Shown: positions 51,612 through 60,319 of the stretch, one piece after another | Layout of the letters: each line of letters begins with the position of its first letter | How positions within the stretch are numbered: position 1 is the stretch's first letter | Assembly: GCA_963843525.1 (NCBI GenBank) | Contig: CAWJKM010000005.1 | Span: forward strand, 558,001-622,000 | Direction of reading: 5' to 3' | DNA length: 64,000 nt | From: DATJPR01 sp963843525 | Lineage (GTDB): Bacteria > Bacteroidota > Ignavibacteria > UBA10030 > UBA6906 | Program-made: the position numbers and the translations under genes | The notes under the pieces: model-generated | What the model was told of the DNA's origin: nothing | The model's database searches: none | What the model saw: the letters and a program-made list of their open reading frames with translations, nothing else

Positions 51612-54600
51612 CTAGTTCTCGGAAGTTACAGACACACGGAGGGATTCTCGGGCATGGTGAAGCCTGGCCAGGGCCTGGAGGGCTTCTTCAAGGAGGGTGG
51701 TAGGGGGCAACGGTGATGCGAAAGTATAGTAGTAAGAGAGGGTGCTCCCTTCTTGCCGGAGGCCGCTAGTTCTTCCGCTCCCGCGGGAGACGGCGGTCAT
51801 AAGGAGCTGAAAATCGTCGCTTTCGTAGAATTGGGTGTCGGAATCCGGCGGGAATTCAGCCTCCAGCGACTTTTCCGATATCCTCACGCGCCTGAAACCG
51901 ATCTTTCCGGCGAGGAGCTTGATCCGCACCACGTCATACAGGAGCTCCACCTCATCAGGCGGATTTCCAAACCGGTCGCGCAATTCGTCGCTGATCTCCC
52001 GGATCTGCTCCTCCGTTTCGAGAGCGTAGAGGCGGCGGTATGTTGCGAGCCGTTCCGTATCGTTGCCGATGTAGGAATCCGGAATGAGCGCGTTCACATC
52101 GGCTTCAATAACAACGTCCTCTTTCTTCGGTGCCCGCGGTTCGTTCTGGAAGAGTTCCCGGAATTCTTCGTCCTTCAGTTCATTGACAGCTTCTTCCAGG
52201 ACGCGCGTGTATGTTTCAAAACCCATTGTTTCAATGAAGCCGCTCTGCTCGCCGCCAAGCAGATTTCCCGCTCCGCGGATTTCGAGGTCGCGCATCGCGA
52301 GATTGAAGCCCGAACCCAATTCGTTGAATTCCTCCAGGGCCTGGAGGCGTTGAAGCGTGGGGCGCGGCAGCATCGAAATGGGCGGGGTGATAAGATAGGC
52401 GTACGCCTGCACATTGGAGCGTCCGACCCGGCCACGCAACTGGTAGAGTTCCGCCATACCAAAACGGTCTGCGCGGTTCACAATAATCGTGTTCACGCTC
52501 GGGATGTCGAGCCCCGATTCGATGATCTTCGTCGCCACGAGCATGTCGAATTTCCGTTCAAGGAACTCCATCATCACATTCTCAAGTTCATGAGCCCGCA
52601 TCTGGCCGTGTGCGAACCTGATACGAACACCCGGGAGAAGGTGGTGGAGGCGTGCGAGCAAGTCGTCCATGTTCTGCACGCGGTCATGGACGAAGTATAC
52701 CTGCCCACCGCGTTGGAGCTCGCGGGAAACCGCCTCGCGGATCAGATCGTCGTTCCACTGGACGATCTCGGTGAAAATGGGAAGCCGGTTCCGGGGTGCG
52801 GTGGCAATGATGGAGAGATCGCGTGCCCCCATCAGCGAAAAGTGCAGCGTCCGCGGAATCGGAGTCGCCGTCAGCGCGAGGGTATCGACTTCCATGCGCA
52901 GGAGCCGGAGTTTCTCCTTTGCCGCCACGCCGAACCTGTGCTCTTCGTCGATGATCAGAAGGCCCAGGTTTCTGAAATCGACGTCTTTGGAGAGCAATCG
53001 ATGAGTGCCGATCAGAATATCGATCTGCCCCGCTTTCAGATCGGTAAGGGTCTTGACCTGTTCCTTCTTGGACTTGAAGCGGGAGAGGACATCCACGCGC
53101 ACGGCATACCGTGAGGTCCTGTCGAGAAATGTGTGATAATGCTGCGTGGCCAGAATGGTTGTCGGGACAAGCAGCGCGACCTGCTTCCCGTCCACCACCG
53201 CCTTGAAGGCCGCCCGGACGGCCACCTCGGTCTTGCCGAACCCGACGTCCCCACAGATGAGCCGGTCCATCGGGGCTGACAATTCCATGTCCATCTTTAC
53301 TTCCCTGGTCGCCTTGGCCTGATCGAACGTGTCCTCATACATGAAGGAGGCTTCGAGTTCGTGCTGCCACGGCGTGTCAGCACGGAACGCAAATCCTGTG
53401 GTGTGTTTTCGCTTTGCGTAGAGCCTGATCAGATCGCGCGCGATGTCTTTCACGCGCGCCTTTACCCGGGTCTTCAGCCTGTCCCATTCGTTGCTGCCCA
53501 GCCGGTTGAGTTTGGGGAGATGCCCGTCCTTGGAAGAGTATTTTTGGAGGCGATTAATATAGTTCAGGTTGACGTACAGCATATCGTTGCCTTCGTACTG
53601 GACAGAGACAACCTCCTGTTCGGCATTCCGAACCTGAATTCTCTTCAGTCCGATGAAGCGGCCTATTCCGTAGTCCTTATGGACCACGAAATCGCCACGC
53701 CGGAGCTGTTGAAGTTCCTTCTGTGAGAATCCCTTGAATTTCGGACCGCGTTTCTTTCCTCTCCGGCGGAGCCTGCCGAAAATTTGATGTTCGGTGTAGA
53801 CGGCGAGAGATTGCGCAGGGAGCGTGAATCCCTCGTGAAGTGACTCAAGGGAGAATTCGAGCAGCTTCAGGTCGAGAGCCGGGACGCCGGACTGCGGCAA
53901 TTCCTGCGCTCCGGCTTCGGGAGAAGCGAGCAGCTCTTTCAATCGATTGAGTTCAACGTGTCCGTCGCTGAGCAACATCACGCGATAATTCCGGCTCAGG
54001 AGCTCTGCCAGGTGTTCGCGAAGGACTTTCATGCTGCCGTTAAATGACGGCTGTGTCACCCCGTCGAAATCGATGGCGCCTTCACCGGAGAAACCGGTCA
54101 CGTGCACGTTCGAGAAGGGTGCAAGACTCTCCCGTACTTCCTCGGGTGCGATGGCTGGAATTCCCGAGGGGGAGGGGTGCATGAACGTCTGCCGGATCAA
54201 CTCCGGCTCGTCCTGAAAGACAATTGTACCACTCGGGAGATATTCTGGGAGCCGATGATCTTCAGCCTGGTCGTCAGGAGTTGAACGATACAAGTCTGGT
54301 ACAATAACGGCTATAGCGAGGTCTTTGATCGACCTCTGGGAAAGAGGATCGAATTGACGGATCGATTCGACTTCGTCGCCAAGGAATTCTATCCTGACCG
54401 GCGCGTCGCTCCCAAAGGGGAATACATCGAGGATGCCACCCCGGACGGCATAGTCGCCGTGAACCTCGACAAACTCTTTCCGCTCGAACCCGAGCATGTT
54501 CAACGCGTCCCTGGTCTCGCTCAGCGATACCGCTGACCCTGCTTCTATGGTGAGACTGTTTCCCCGGGCCTGTTCGGGAGCAGGGACGGGGACAACAAGA

Positions 54601-54968
54601 CCGTGAGGATGCGTGACAAGGACGACCGTCGGTTCGACGGCAACCGCGCGGAGCGCCTGGGTGTCCGCGGCGTCTTTCCCCGGGTCGTTCCCGCGGGAGT
54701 GGTCGCCGGAGAAGGAGAGTACGATTGATTGGGGGAGAGCGGCAGCGATGTCGTCACGCAACCGATCTGCTGTGTCACGGTCCCTTGCAACGACAAGGAT
54801 TCCCCGGCCGGTCTCTTCGTGAATAGCCGCCACCAGCAACGACGATAGCGATCCTGCCACGCCGGTGACCGTGAGAGGGACCGGCCGCTTTCCGGGGGAT
54901 GAGAGTTGCTCAACGAGCCGGTGAAATGATTCTGTGCCGCGGATCAGTTGCTTAAGCTGGGCAAGCAT
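51612..54968 (-). CDS. mfd: Transcription-repair coupling factor
   Basis: Mfd displaces RNA polymerase stalled at DNA lesions and recruits UvrA. The 1118-residue protein has a UvrB-like N-terminal part, the RNA polymerase-binding (CarD-like) domain beginning FVVHKDYGIGRFIGLKRI, and a RecG-like translocase: Walker A CGDVGFGKTEVAVRAA, LVPTTILATQHY, LLIIDEEHRFGV (DEEH box), ALTATPIPRTL, and motif VI around QLRGRVGRS. The C-terminal TRCF domain ends the protein. I placed the start at ATG 54968, where the conserved region begins; the frame is open further but overlaps murQ. It is 19 bases from murQ. Confidence 0.97.
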   Translation of the reverse strand: MLAQLKQLIRGTESFHRLVEQLSSPGKRPVPLTVTGVAGSLSSLLVAAIHEETGRGILVVARDRDTADRLRDDIAAALPQSIVLSFSGDHSRGNDPGKDAADTQALRAVAVEPTVVLVTHPHGLVVPVPAPEQARGNSLTIEAGSAVSLSETRDALNMLGFERKEFVEVHGDYAVRGGILDVFPFGSDAPVRIEFLGDEVESIRQFDPLSQRSIKDLAIAVIVPDLYRSTPDDQAEDHRLPEYLPSGTIVFQDEPELIRQTFMHPSPSGIPAIAPEEVRESLAPFSNVHVTGFSGEGAIDFDGVTQPSFNGSMKVLREHLAELLSRNYRVMLLSDGHVELNRLKELLASPEAGAQELPQSGVPALDLKLLEFSLESLHEGFTLPAQSLAVYTEHQIFGRLRRRGKKRGPKFKGFSQKELQQLRRGDFVVHKDYGIGRFIGLKRIQVRNAEQEVVSVQYEGNDMLYVNLNYINRLQKYSSKDGHLPKLNRLGSNEWDRLKTRVKARVKDIARDLIRLYAKRKHTTGFAFRADTPWQHELEASFMYEDTFDQAKATREVKMDMELSAPMDRLICGDVGFGKTEVAVRAAFKAVVDGKQVALLVPTTILATQHYHTFLDRTSRYAVRVDVLSRFKSKKEQVKTLTDLKAGQIDILIGTHRLLSKDVDFRNLGLLIIDEEHRFGVAAKEKLRLLRMEVDTLALTATPIPRTLHFSLMGARDLSIIATAPRNRLPIFTEIVQWNDDLIREAVSRELQRGGQVYFVHDRVQNMDDLLARLHHLLPGVRIRFAHGQMRAHELENVMMEFLERKFDMLVATKIIESGLDIPSVNTIIVNRADRFGMAELYQLRGRVGRSNVQAYAYLITPPISMLPRPTLQRLQALEEFNELGSGFNLAMRDLEIRGAGNLLGGEQSGFIETMGFETYTRVLEEAVNELKDEEFRELFQNEPRAPKKEDVVIEADVNALIPDSYIGNDTERLATYRRLYALETEEQIREISDELRDRFGNPPDEVELLYDVVRIKLLAGKIGFRRVRISEKSLEAEFPPDSDTQFYESDDFQLLMTAVSRGSGRTSGLRQEGSTLSYYYTFASPLPPTTLLEEALQALARLHHARESLRVSVTSEN

Positions 54969-54987
54969 GGGCGGAGCCGGCGTCCTT

Positions 54988-55917
54988 CTACTTCTTGATG
55001 GTTCTGGTTGCGGTGATAGCCCCCCGCACAAAGCCGTCGGAGTCAAGGAGACGCGATTTCGCCTCTTCGGCCGGAACCCCCGCAAGGAGCATAACGATGG
55101 CGGTCTTCACATGACCCTTCGCGTCATTCAAAACCTTTTCGGCAGTCGCGTAATCCGATCCGGTCGCCATCATCACGATGCGCCGCGATCTCTCCACCAG
55201 CTTGGCGTTGGTCAACTGCAGATCGACCATCATGTTCTCATAGATCTTCCCCATGCGGACCATTGCCGTGGTCGTGATCATGTTCAGAACGAGTTTTTGC
55301 GCGGTGCCTGACTTCATTCTTGTCGACCCCATGAGCACCTCCGGCCCGACTTCGGGACAGATGGCGACATCGACTTCGATATCGAATTCCTTCCGCGGGT
55401 TCGTGGTGAGATACAACGTTCGGCAACCCAGGGAGCGGGCGAACGTGACGGCTGCGACGACATACGGCGTCCTCCTGCTGGCAGCGATACCACAGACCAC
55501 GTCGCGGGCAGTGAGGCCGATCAGCTTGAGGTCGAGGGTCGCCTGCGCCGTGTTATCTTCCGCTCCTTCCTGAGATCTGAACATCGCCTCCCGGCCGCCG
55601 GCAATCAGTCCCGTGACAAGCCCCGGATCAACACCGAACGTCGGGGGACATTCCGATGCGTCGATAATGCCGAGGCGCCCGCTGGTCCCGGCGCCGACAT
55701 AGATGAGTCTTCCGCCGGCTTTGAACGATGCCACGACGAGCTCGACCGCGCGGACGATATAGGGAATCTCATGCTCAACGGCCGCAGGAACGAGTTTGTC
55801 CTGCGCGTTGATCAGGCGAAGGATGCCTTCGATGGGCAGCGTGTCGAGATCTCGTGTGGCGGGGTTTCGTTGCTCCGTAAGGAGCTTACTGAGGGAGAGA
55901 GAGAGATCTTCTGGCAT
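54988..55917 (-). CDS. murQ: N-acetylmuramic acid 6-phosphate etherase
   Basis: MurQ cleaves the D-lactyl ether of MurNAc-6-phosphate to GlcNAc-6-phosphate and lactate during peptidoglycan recycling. The 309-residue SIS-fold enzyme shows TEQRNPATRDLD at its start, LIYVGAGTSGRLGIIDASECPPTFG (quoted in part), EGAEDN, the GIAASRRTPYV segment and GSTRMKSGTAQKLVLNM near residue 200. ATG 55917 is clear. No mupG, anmK or PTS gene is near, so the source of MurNAc-6-P must be encoded elsewhere. It follows rsmG by 24 bases. Confidence 0.96.
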   Translation of the reverse strand: MPEDLSLSLSKLLTEQRNPATRDLDTLPIEGILRLINAQDKLVPAAVEHEIPYIVRAVELVVASFKAGGRLIYVGAGTSGRLGIIDASECPPTFGVDPGLVTGLIAGGREAMFRSQEGAEDNTAQATLDLKLIGLTARDVVCGIAASRRTPYVVAAVTFARSLGCRTLYLTTNPRKEFDIEVDVAICPEVGPEVLMGSTRMKSGTAQKLVLNMITTTAMVRMGKIYENMMVDLQLTNAKLVERSRRIVMMATGSDYATAEKVLNDAKGHVKTAIVMLLAGVPAEEAKSRLLDSDGFVRGAITATRTIKK

Positions 55918-55941
55918 GGATGCAATAACGGATATATGATG

Positions 55942-56649
55942 TTAACGTGGGACGATGATGACCCTCTTGTCGTCAAGAAGCGGAACATCCTCTGTCGTGC
56001 AGGGAAAACGAGCTACATAGGAAACCAGGCCGGGAAAATGAACGGCCGCCCGACGGATCTCGTCATCCAGCTCGCCCCCCTTCATCGCAGCCAGGAGCGG
56101 GGTCTGGACCTCCTGAATGCTACCGGGGAGAATTGCGCGCACAACTTTCCGATCTCGTCGCTCAAACAGGTTCGCTGACCATTTGAGCAAGTCTACCAGC
56201 GGTGCAACCGCCCGTGCAACAACGACGTGATAACCAGATCCTTTTTTCGGCTTCAACTCTTCGGCCCGACCTGTAACCACTTCAACATTCGGAAGTGCCA
56301 ACTGCATCAGTATGTTCTGCACAGTTCGCGTCTTCTTCTGAATTGAGTCAATTACTGTTACCGTAATGTCAGGCCGCGCAATGGCCAGGGGAATCCCCGG
56401 CAACCCTCCCCCAGTTCCAAGGTCCATGAGCCTTATGCCGCCCGGCAACTGCAAGACCGTGAGCAGGGCAAGTGAATGGAGGATGTGCCCTGACCAGATG
56501 TTCCCCTCATCTTTTCTGGATATGAGGTTAATATCTTTGTTGGCTTCGATGAGAAGGTCGACGTATCCCTGGAGAGCGGCCCATTCGCTGTCAGTCAGCT
56601 GAATGCCGAGCCTGGCCGCAGAAGAATGTACATTGCTAGGAAGGTCCAT
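55942..56649 (-). CDS. rsmG: 16S rRNA m7G527 methyltransferase
   Basis: RsmG (GidB) methylates G527 of 16S rRNA. The 235-residue protein has NKDINLISRKDEGNIWSGHI, SAM motif LMDLGTGGGLPGIPLAI, VIDSIQKKTRTVQNI and VVVARAVAPLVDLLKW, all diagnostic. I chose ATG 56649, preceded by a GGGGGAA stretch, over the TTG at 56670. It follows mnmG with a 101-base gap that contains a parS-like site, the usual gidA-gidB arrangement near a replication origin. Confidence 0.96.
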   Translation of the reverse strand: MDLPSNVHSSAARLGIQLTDSEWAALQGYVDLLIEANKDINLISRKDEGNIWSGHILHSLALLTVLQLPGGIRLMDLGTGGGLPGIPLAIARPDITVTVIDSIQKKTRTVQNILMQLALPNVEVVTGRAEELKPKKGSGYHVVVARAVAPLVDLLKWSANLFERRDRKVVRAILPGSIQEVQTPLLAAMKGGELDDEIRRAAVHFPGLVSYVARFPCTTEDVPLLDDKRVIIVPR

Positions 56650-56734
56650 TTCCCCCGCAAACCTTGTCAAAATTAGCCATTTTTGGTCAATGACAGCGTT
56701 AAATGACTCTCCCCCCTACCCCCAGTCAGACGCC

Positions 56735-56750
56735 TGTTTCACGTGGAACA
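56735..56750. other. parS-like site 1 (ParB binding)
   Basis: TGTTTCACGTGGAACA differs from the fully palindromic parS consensus (TGTTTCACGTGAAACA) by a single base and equals the TGTTCCACGTGAAACA variant on the other strand. It begins directly after the mnmG stop, between mnmG and rsmG. ParB spreads from such sites to load SMC and segregate the origin. No parA or parB gene is in the window. Confidence 0.85.
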
Positions 56751-58601
56751 TCAACGCAATAAGGCAATCATGAGCACGGAAAGATCCGAGGGTGTCACTC
56801 CACTGATCCGAGAGGCCTGCCCAATCGAAGAAGGCTTCACCCTCGTGAGTTTCTCACGGCCTTCTGTGGAGAGTGAACTCACTGCTTGGTAGTCAAACGA
56901 AACCGGAATATTCATCCCCTCGCTTTTTCGGAACTGCCGGATCTCTTCTTCCTGACGTTTGAGGTACCCTTCGTACTTCACTTCCGTTTCTACCTGGAGT
57001 CGTGCTTCAGCATCTTCACGTAGAATCGAAAGGCGTTCGTCAGCCTCGGCTCCTTTCATGCGCAGGAGCATTGACAGTGTCGACTCAGGACGCTTCAGGA
57101 GGTGGTAGGCGTTGAAAGACTCCGACACTTCAATTCCGATCCCTGCCACTTCGGAGATCGACAAGCGAAGCGACTTCAACGCTTCGATCGCCGCCGCCAC
57201 TCTCTTCTCTTTCTCATCAAGGCGGGCGATTGCTGACGATGGAATAAGACCCAGTGCGTAACCACGTCTCATCAACCGCGTATCCGCATTGTCCTGCCGG
57301 AGGAGCAGCCGATACTCGGCACGGGATGTAAACATGCGGTACGGCTCGTCGGTGCTTTTGTTTATCAGATCGTCGATCAAGACACCAATGTACGATTCAT
57401 TTCTTTCCATTCTCACTTCGGCCCGACCTGTCGCCCTGCATGCCGCATTGATTCCTGCGATCAACCCCTGAGCCGCCGCTTCCTCGTACCCGCTCGTGCC
57501 GTTTATCTGTCCGGCGAAGAAAAGACCGCTTACCCGTTTGGTTTCGAGCGTGTGCTTCACCTGATGGGGCGGAAAGAAATCGTACTCAACCGCATACCCC
57601 GGTCGGAGCATGTTGACATGTTCGAGGCCGGCGACGGTGACTATTGCGGCTCGCTGCACATCTTCGGGTAGACTGGTGGAGAATCCATTCACATAGATTA
57701 TCTCCGAGTCATACCCTTCCGGTTCAAGAAAGAGTTGGTGCCGTTCCCTGTCTGCGAATCTGTTAAGCTTGTCCTCTATGGAGGGGCAGTAGCGGGGTCC
57801 TACACCTTTGATTCTCCCGGTGAACAAGGGCGACCGGTCAAACCCTTTACGAAGCTCCGCGTGCGTGCGCTCGTTCGTGTAGGTCAAAAACATGGAGATC
57901 TGTCGGTTCTCAATCCTTCTGTTCTGAAAGGAGAACGGTGTCGGATCGGGATCCGGAGTCTGCTCCTCAGTCCTCGAGAAGTCTACTGTCCGCTTTTCCA
58001 GCCTGGGCGGGGTGCCTGTTTTGAGCCTCCCGACTTCGAACCCCAAAGAGCGAAGATGATCCGAAAGCCCTCTCGATGCCGGCTCACCGAATCGTCCTCC
58101 GACTGTCGAACTCTCTCCGACATGCATGAGTCCGTTCAGGAAAGTCCCGCTGCAGAGCACCACACTCTTGCAGGAGATTTTTCTCCCGCTGGTCGTCTCC
58201 ACAGACCGAACTTCCTCCCGTTCGATCTCGAGGTCTATCATTGAATCGGTCACGACAGAGAGATTGTCCTGAGCGAGGACCCGGTCTCGCGCTTCACGAC
58301 TGTACCACTCGCGATCGCTCTGGCATCTTGGCGACCAAACCGCGGGCCCCTTGGAAGTGTTAAGCATCCTGAAGTGAATCCCGGTCGCATCAGCGATTTT
58401 TCCCATCTCTCCGCCGAGAGCGTCGATCTCGCGCACAAGTTGACCTTTGGCTGTTCCGCCAATTGCTGGATTGCACGACATCCGTCCAATGGCATTGACA
58501 TCCATCGTCAACAGGATGGTTTTGCAGCCCATCCTTGCTGCCGCAAGCGCAGCCTCAATGCCTGCATGCCCTCCGCCAACTACCACCACGTCAGCCTTCA
58601 C
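56751..58601 (-). CDS. mnmG: tRNA uridine-5-carboxymethylaminomethyl modification enzyme MnmG
   Basis: MnmG (GidA) is the FAD partner of MnmE in making cmnm5U34 of tRNAs. The 616-residue protein has ADVVVVGGGHAGIEAALAAA at its start, the SCNPAIGGTAKGQLVREID motif, GTFLNGLMHVG, GRLKTGTPPRL, YCPSIEDKLNRF, the NGFSTSLPEDVQ segment and FFAGQINGTSGYEEAAAQG. I placed the start at GTG 58601, which gives the normal N-terminus and has GAGGTG six bases before it; a GTG at 58610 and a TTG at 58658 are less likely. parS-like sites lie directly upstream and directly downstream. Confidence 0.97.
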   Translation of the reverse strand: MKADVVVVGGGHAGIEAALAAARMGCKTILLTMDVNAIGRMSCNPAIGGTAKGQLVREIDALGGEMGKIADATGIHFRMLNTSKGPAVWSPRCQSDREWYSREARDRVLAQDNLSVVTDSMIDLEIEREEVRSVETTSGRKISCKSVVLCSGTFLNGLMHVGESSTVGGRFGEPASRGLSDHLRSLGFEVGRLKTGTPPRLEKRTVDFSRTEEQTPDPDPTPFSFQNRRIENRQISMFLTYTNERTHAELRKGFDRSPLFTGRIKGVGPRYCPSIEDKLNRFADRERHQLFLEPEGYDSEIIYVNGFSTSLPEDVQRAAIVTVAGLEHVNMLRPGYAVEYDFFPPHQVKHTLETKRVSGLFFAGQINGTSGYEEAAAQGLIAGINAACRATGRAEVRMERNESYIGVLIDDLINKSTDEPYRMFTSRAEYRLLLRQDNADTRLMRRGYALGLIPSSAIARLDEKEKRVAAAIEALKSLRLSISEVAGIGIEVSESFNAYHLLKRPESTLSMLLRMKGAEADERLSILREDAEARLQVETEVKYEGYLKRQEEEIRQFRKSEGMNIPVSFDYQAVSSLSTEGREKLTRVKPSSIGQASRISGVTPSDLSVLMIALLR

Positions 58602-58612
58602 CAAAAGCACCT

Positions 58613-58628
58613 CGTTCCACGTGAAACA
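58613..58628. other. parS-like site 2 (ParB binding)
   Basis: CGTTCCACGTGAAACA matches the TGTTCCACGTGAAACA form of parS at 15 of 16 positions. It sits in the 31-base gap between the mnmE stop (58633) and the mnmG start (58601), so it overlaps the mnmG leader. Together with the site at 56735 it brackets mnmG about 5-7 kb from the probable oriC. Confidence 0.8.
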
Positions 58629-58632
58629 TTCC

Positions 58633-60018
58633 CTATTTCCCGATGCAAAAATGGTCAAAAATCGAGTTGAGGACCGTTTCTGACGTTATATCCCCCGTAA
58701 TCTCGCCCAAAAGGTTGGCCGCTTCGTGAACGTCGATGACGATCAACTCATTGGAATGCATCAGGCCCCAATTGTTGAGAGCATTCTTCAACACGTCGGC
58801 CGACTTACGGAATGCATCATAGTGCCTTCGGTTGATTAAGAGGACTGAATCGCTCTCCCCCAGTTCTCTTTCGACAGATTCTTTCAGGGCTTCTTCAAGC
58901 AGGTTCAATCCCCACCCTGACGTTGACGAGACCAGCACCGTCCTGAGGTCTTTTCTGCTTTTCTGTAGCAGGGATTCCCGGGTCGAATCATCCAGAAGAT
59001 CGCATTTGCTTATCACACGAATCAGCAGTTGCGAATCCGCCAGGTTGGCAATCAGTTGATCCAGTTCCTCACTGGTCAAAGGATCACCCGGGTCTTCGAC
59101 TGCGACGACGATATCGGCCCCTCTCGTCGCACGGAGACTTCGTTCGACTCCTTCTTTCTCAATCGGATCTCTGGATTCCCGGACACCTGCCGTATCTTGC
59201 AGACGGAAGAGGTAACCTCCAACTTCAATAGCTTCTTCGAGTGTATCCCGGGTGGTACCAGGTATCGGAGTCACAATTGCGCGGGCTTCTTTGAGCAGGG
59301 CGTTGAACAGCGAAGACTTCCCGGCGTTCGGTTTTCCAGTGAGAACAACGTTTACTCCGTCGCGGAGCTTTCTCCCGGCCTCATACGATGCCGCCAATCC
59401 CTGCACCTCAGCCAACGCCGCTTCGATGCGTCGTTGCGTTTCCACCGATCCCACGAGCTCCAGAGATTCTTCCACGAAATCCAACTCAAGCTCCAATAAC
59501 GCACATAGATCAATAAGCGTCTTCCGCACCCTTCCCACCCTCTCCCCAAGCTTCCCCTCAAGCTGCGCCATCGCCACCCGACCGGATGCCCTGCTCTGCA
59601 TGGTGATCATCTGCATCACCGCTTCCGCCTGCGAGAGATCCATCTTCCCGTTGAGAAATGCCCGCCGGGTATACTCCCCCGCCTGCGCCATCCGTCCACC
59701 CGATTTGCATAAGGCATCAAGGATCAGTCCGACAATCACCATCCCGCCGTGGCAACTGATCTCGACAACGTCCTCCCCCGTGTACGAACGCGGCGCACGA
59801 AAAACCGTCGCCATCACCTCGTCAACCATCTCCCCGCCCGCGTCGGCGAAGATCCCGTGCAGCACAGATTGACTCCGTGCCGTGCTGAGACGGATCCTCC
59901 CGCGAAAGTTCGATTCGACGATCTGTATCGCCGCAGGACCAGAAACACGGATCACTGCAATCGCGCCCGCCCCGGGCGGGGTCGCGAGGGCAACAATGGT
60001 GTCGTCGTTGCTGACCAC
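58633..60018 (-). CDS. mnmE: tRNA modification GTPase MnmE
   Basis: MnmE (TrmE) works with MnmG on U34 of tRNAs. The 461-residue protein has the N-terminal tetrahydrofolate-binding domain (DTIVALATPPGAGAIAVIRVSG), the AGEYTRRAFLNGKMDL helix, and an inserted G domain with VVLTGKPNAGKSSLFNAL, TPIPGTTRDTLEE, LQDTAGVRES and ISKCD. It ends FCIGK, the catalytic C-terminal cysteine motif. The start is GTG 60018, preceded by GAGAGGG at a suitable distance. The stop lies 32 bases from the mnmG start, with a parS-like site between. Confidence 0.97.
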   Translation of the reverse strand: MVSNDDTIVALATPPGAGAIAVIRVSGPAAIQIVESNFRGRIRLSTARSQSVLHGIFADAGGEMVDEVMATVFRAPRSYTGEDVVEISCHGGMVIVGLILDALCKSGGRMAQAGEYTRRAFLNGKMDLSQAEAVMQMITMQSRASGRVAMAQLEGKLGERVGRVRKTLIDLCALLELELDFVEESLELVGSVETQRRIEAALAEVQGLAASYEAGRKLRDGVNVVLTGKPNAGKSSLFNALLKEARAIVTPIPGTTRDTLEEAIEVGGYLFRLQDTAGVRESRDPIEKEGVERSLRATRGADIVVAVEDPGDPLTSEELDQLIANLADSQLLIRVISKCDLLDDSTRESLLQKSRKDLRTVLVSSTSGWGLNLLEEALKESVERELGESDSVLLINRRHYDAFRKSADVLKNALNNWGLMHSNELIVIDVHEAANLLGEITGDITSETVLNSIFDHFCIGK

Positions 60019-60041
60019 AAGTATCCCTCTCGATCAGATTC

Positions 60042-60073
60042 CAAAACTACGAACTTCCCGCGTGCAACGCAAA
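60042..60073 (-). promoter_or_regulatory. Possible Bacteroidota-type promoter of mnmE
   Basis: On the minus strand TTTG (60070-60073), 20 bases, then TAGTTTTG (60042-60049) fits the TTTG-N19/20-TAnnTTTG consensus of Bacteroidota vegetative promoters. It lies 24 bases upstream of the mnmE GTG and after the yidC terminator, where a new promoter is needed. Other promoters in the window look like sigma70 sites, so this is tentative. Confidence 0.35.
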
Positions 60074-60086
60074 ACCAGCCCGATCG

Positions 60087-60264
60087 AAAAAGGAGTCTGT
60101 TACATGACAGACTCATCTCGCCTTGTCGGACAGTTAAAAGCTGTCAAAAAGGAGTCTGTTACATGACAGACTCGTCTCGCCTTGCCGAACAGTCAAAAAC
60201 TGTCAAAAAGAAGTCTGTTACATGACAGACTCGTCTCGCCTCGCCGGATAGTCAAAAGCCGGTC
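60087..60264. repeat. Three tandem 59-bp repeats with hairpins and micro-ORFs
   Basis: Copies start at 60087, 60146 and 60205. Each contains the dyad AGTCTGT-TACATG-ACAGACT and, in copies one and two, a second small stem (ACAGT/ACTGT type). On the plus strand each has AAGGAG (AAGAAG in copy three), 8 bases, then ATG opening a short frame: copies one and two encode 20-residue peptides beginning MTDSSRL and ending in SVT, whose stop overlaps the next ATG as ATGA; copy three stops after nine residues. On the minus strand each dyad is followed by CCTTTTT or CTTTTT and looks like a small terminator. They fill the gap between yidC and mnmE. Confidence 0.85.
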
Positions 60265-60272
60265 AATCCAAT

Positions 60273-60296
60273 AAAAAAGGGGCCCCGGGGCCCCTC
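60273..60296 (-). terminator. Rho-independent terminator of the yidC transcript
   Basis: Minus strand: AGGGGCC-CCGG-GGCCCCT stem (core palindrome GGGGCCCCGGGGCCCC at 60279-60294) followed directly by six T residues (60273-60278). It lies 24 bases after the yidC stop. This is the clearest intrinsic terminator in the window and separates the rpmH-rnpA-yidD-yidC unit from mnmE. Confidence 0.9.
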
Positions 60297-60319
60297 TTCT
60301 GCCAGACATTTGGTCCGGA

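Noticed and set aside
60087..60264. Tandem repeats considered as a CRISPR array
   Set aside because: The copies are contiguous 59-bp units without unique spacers and no cas genes are present.
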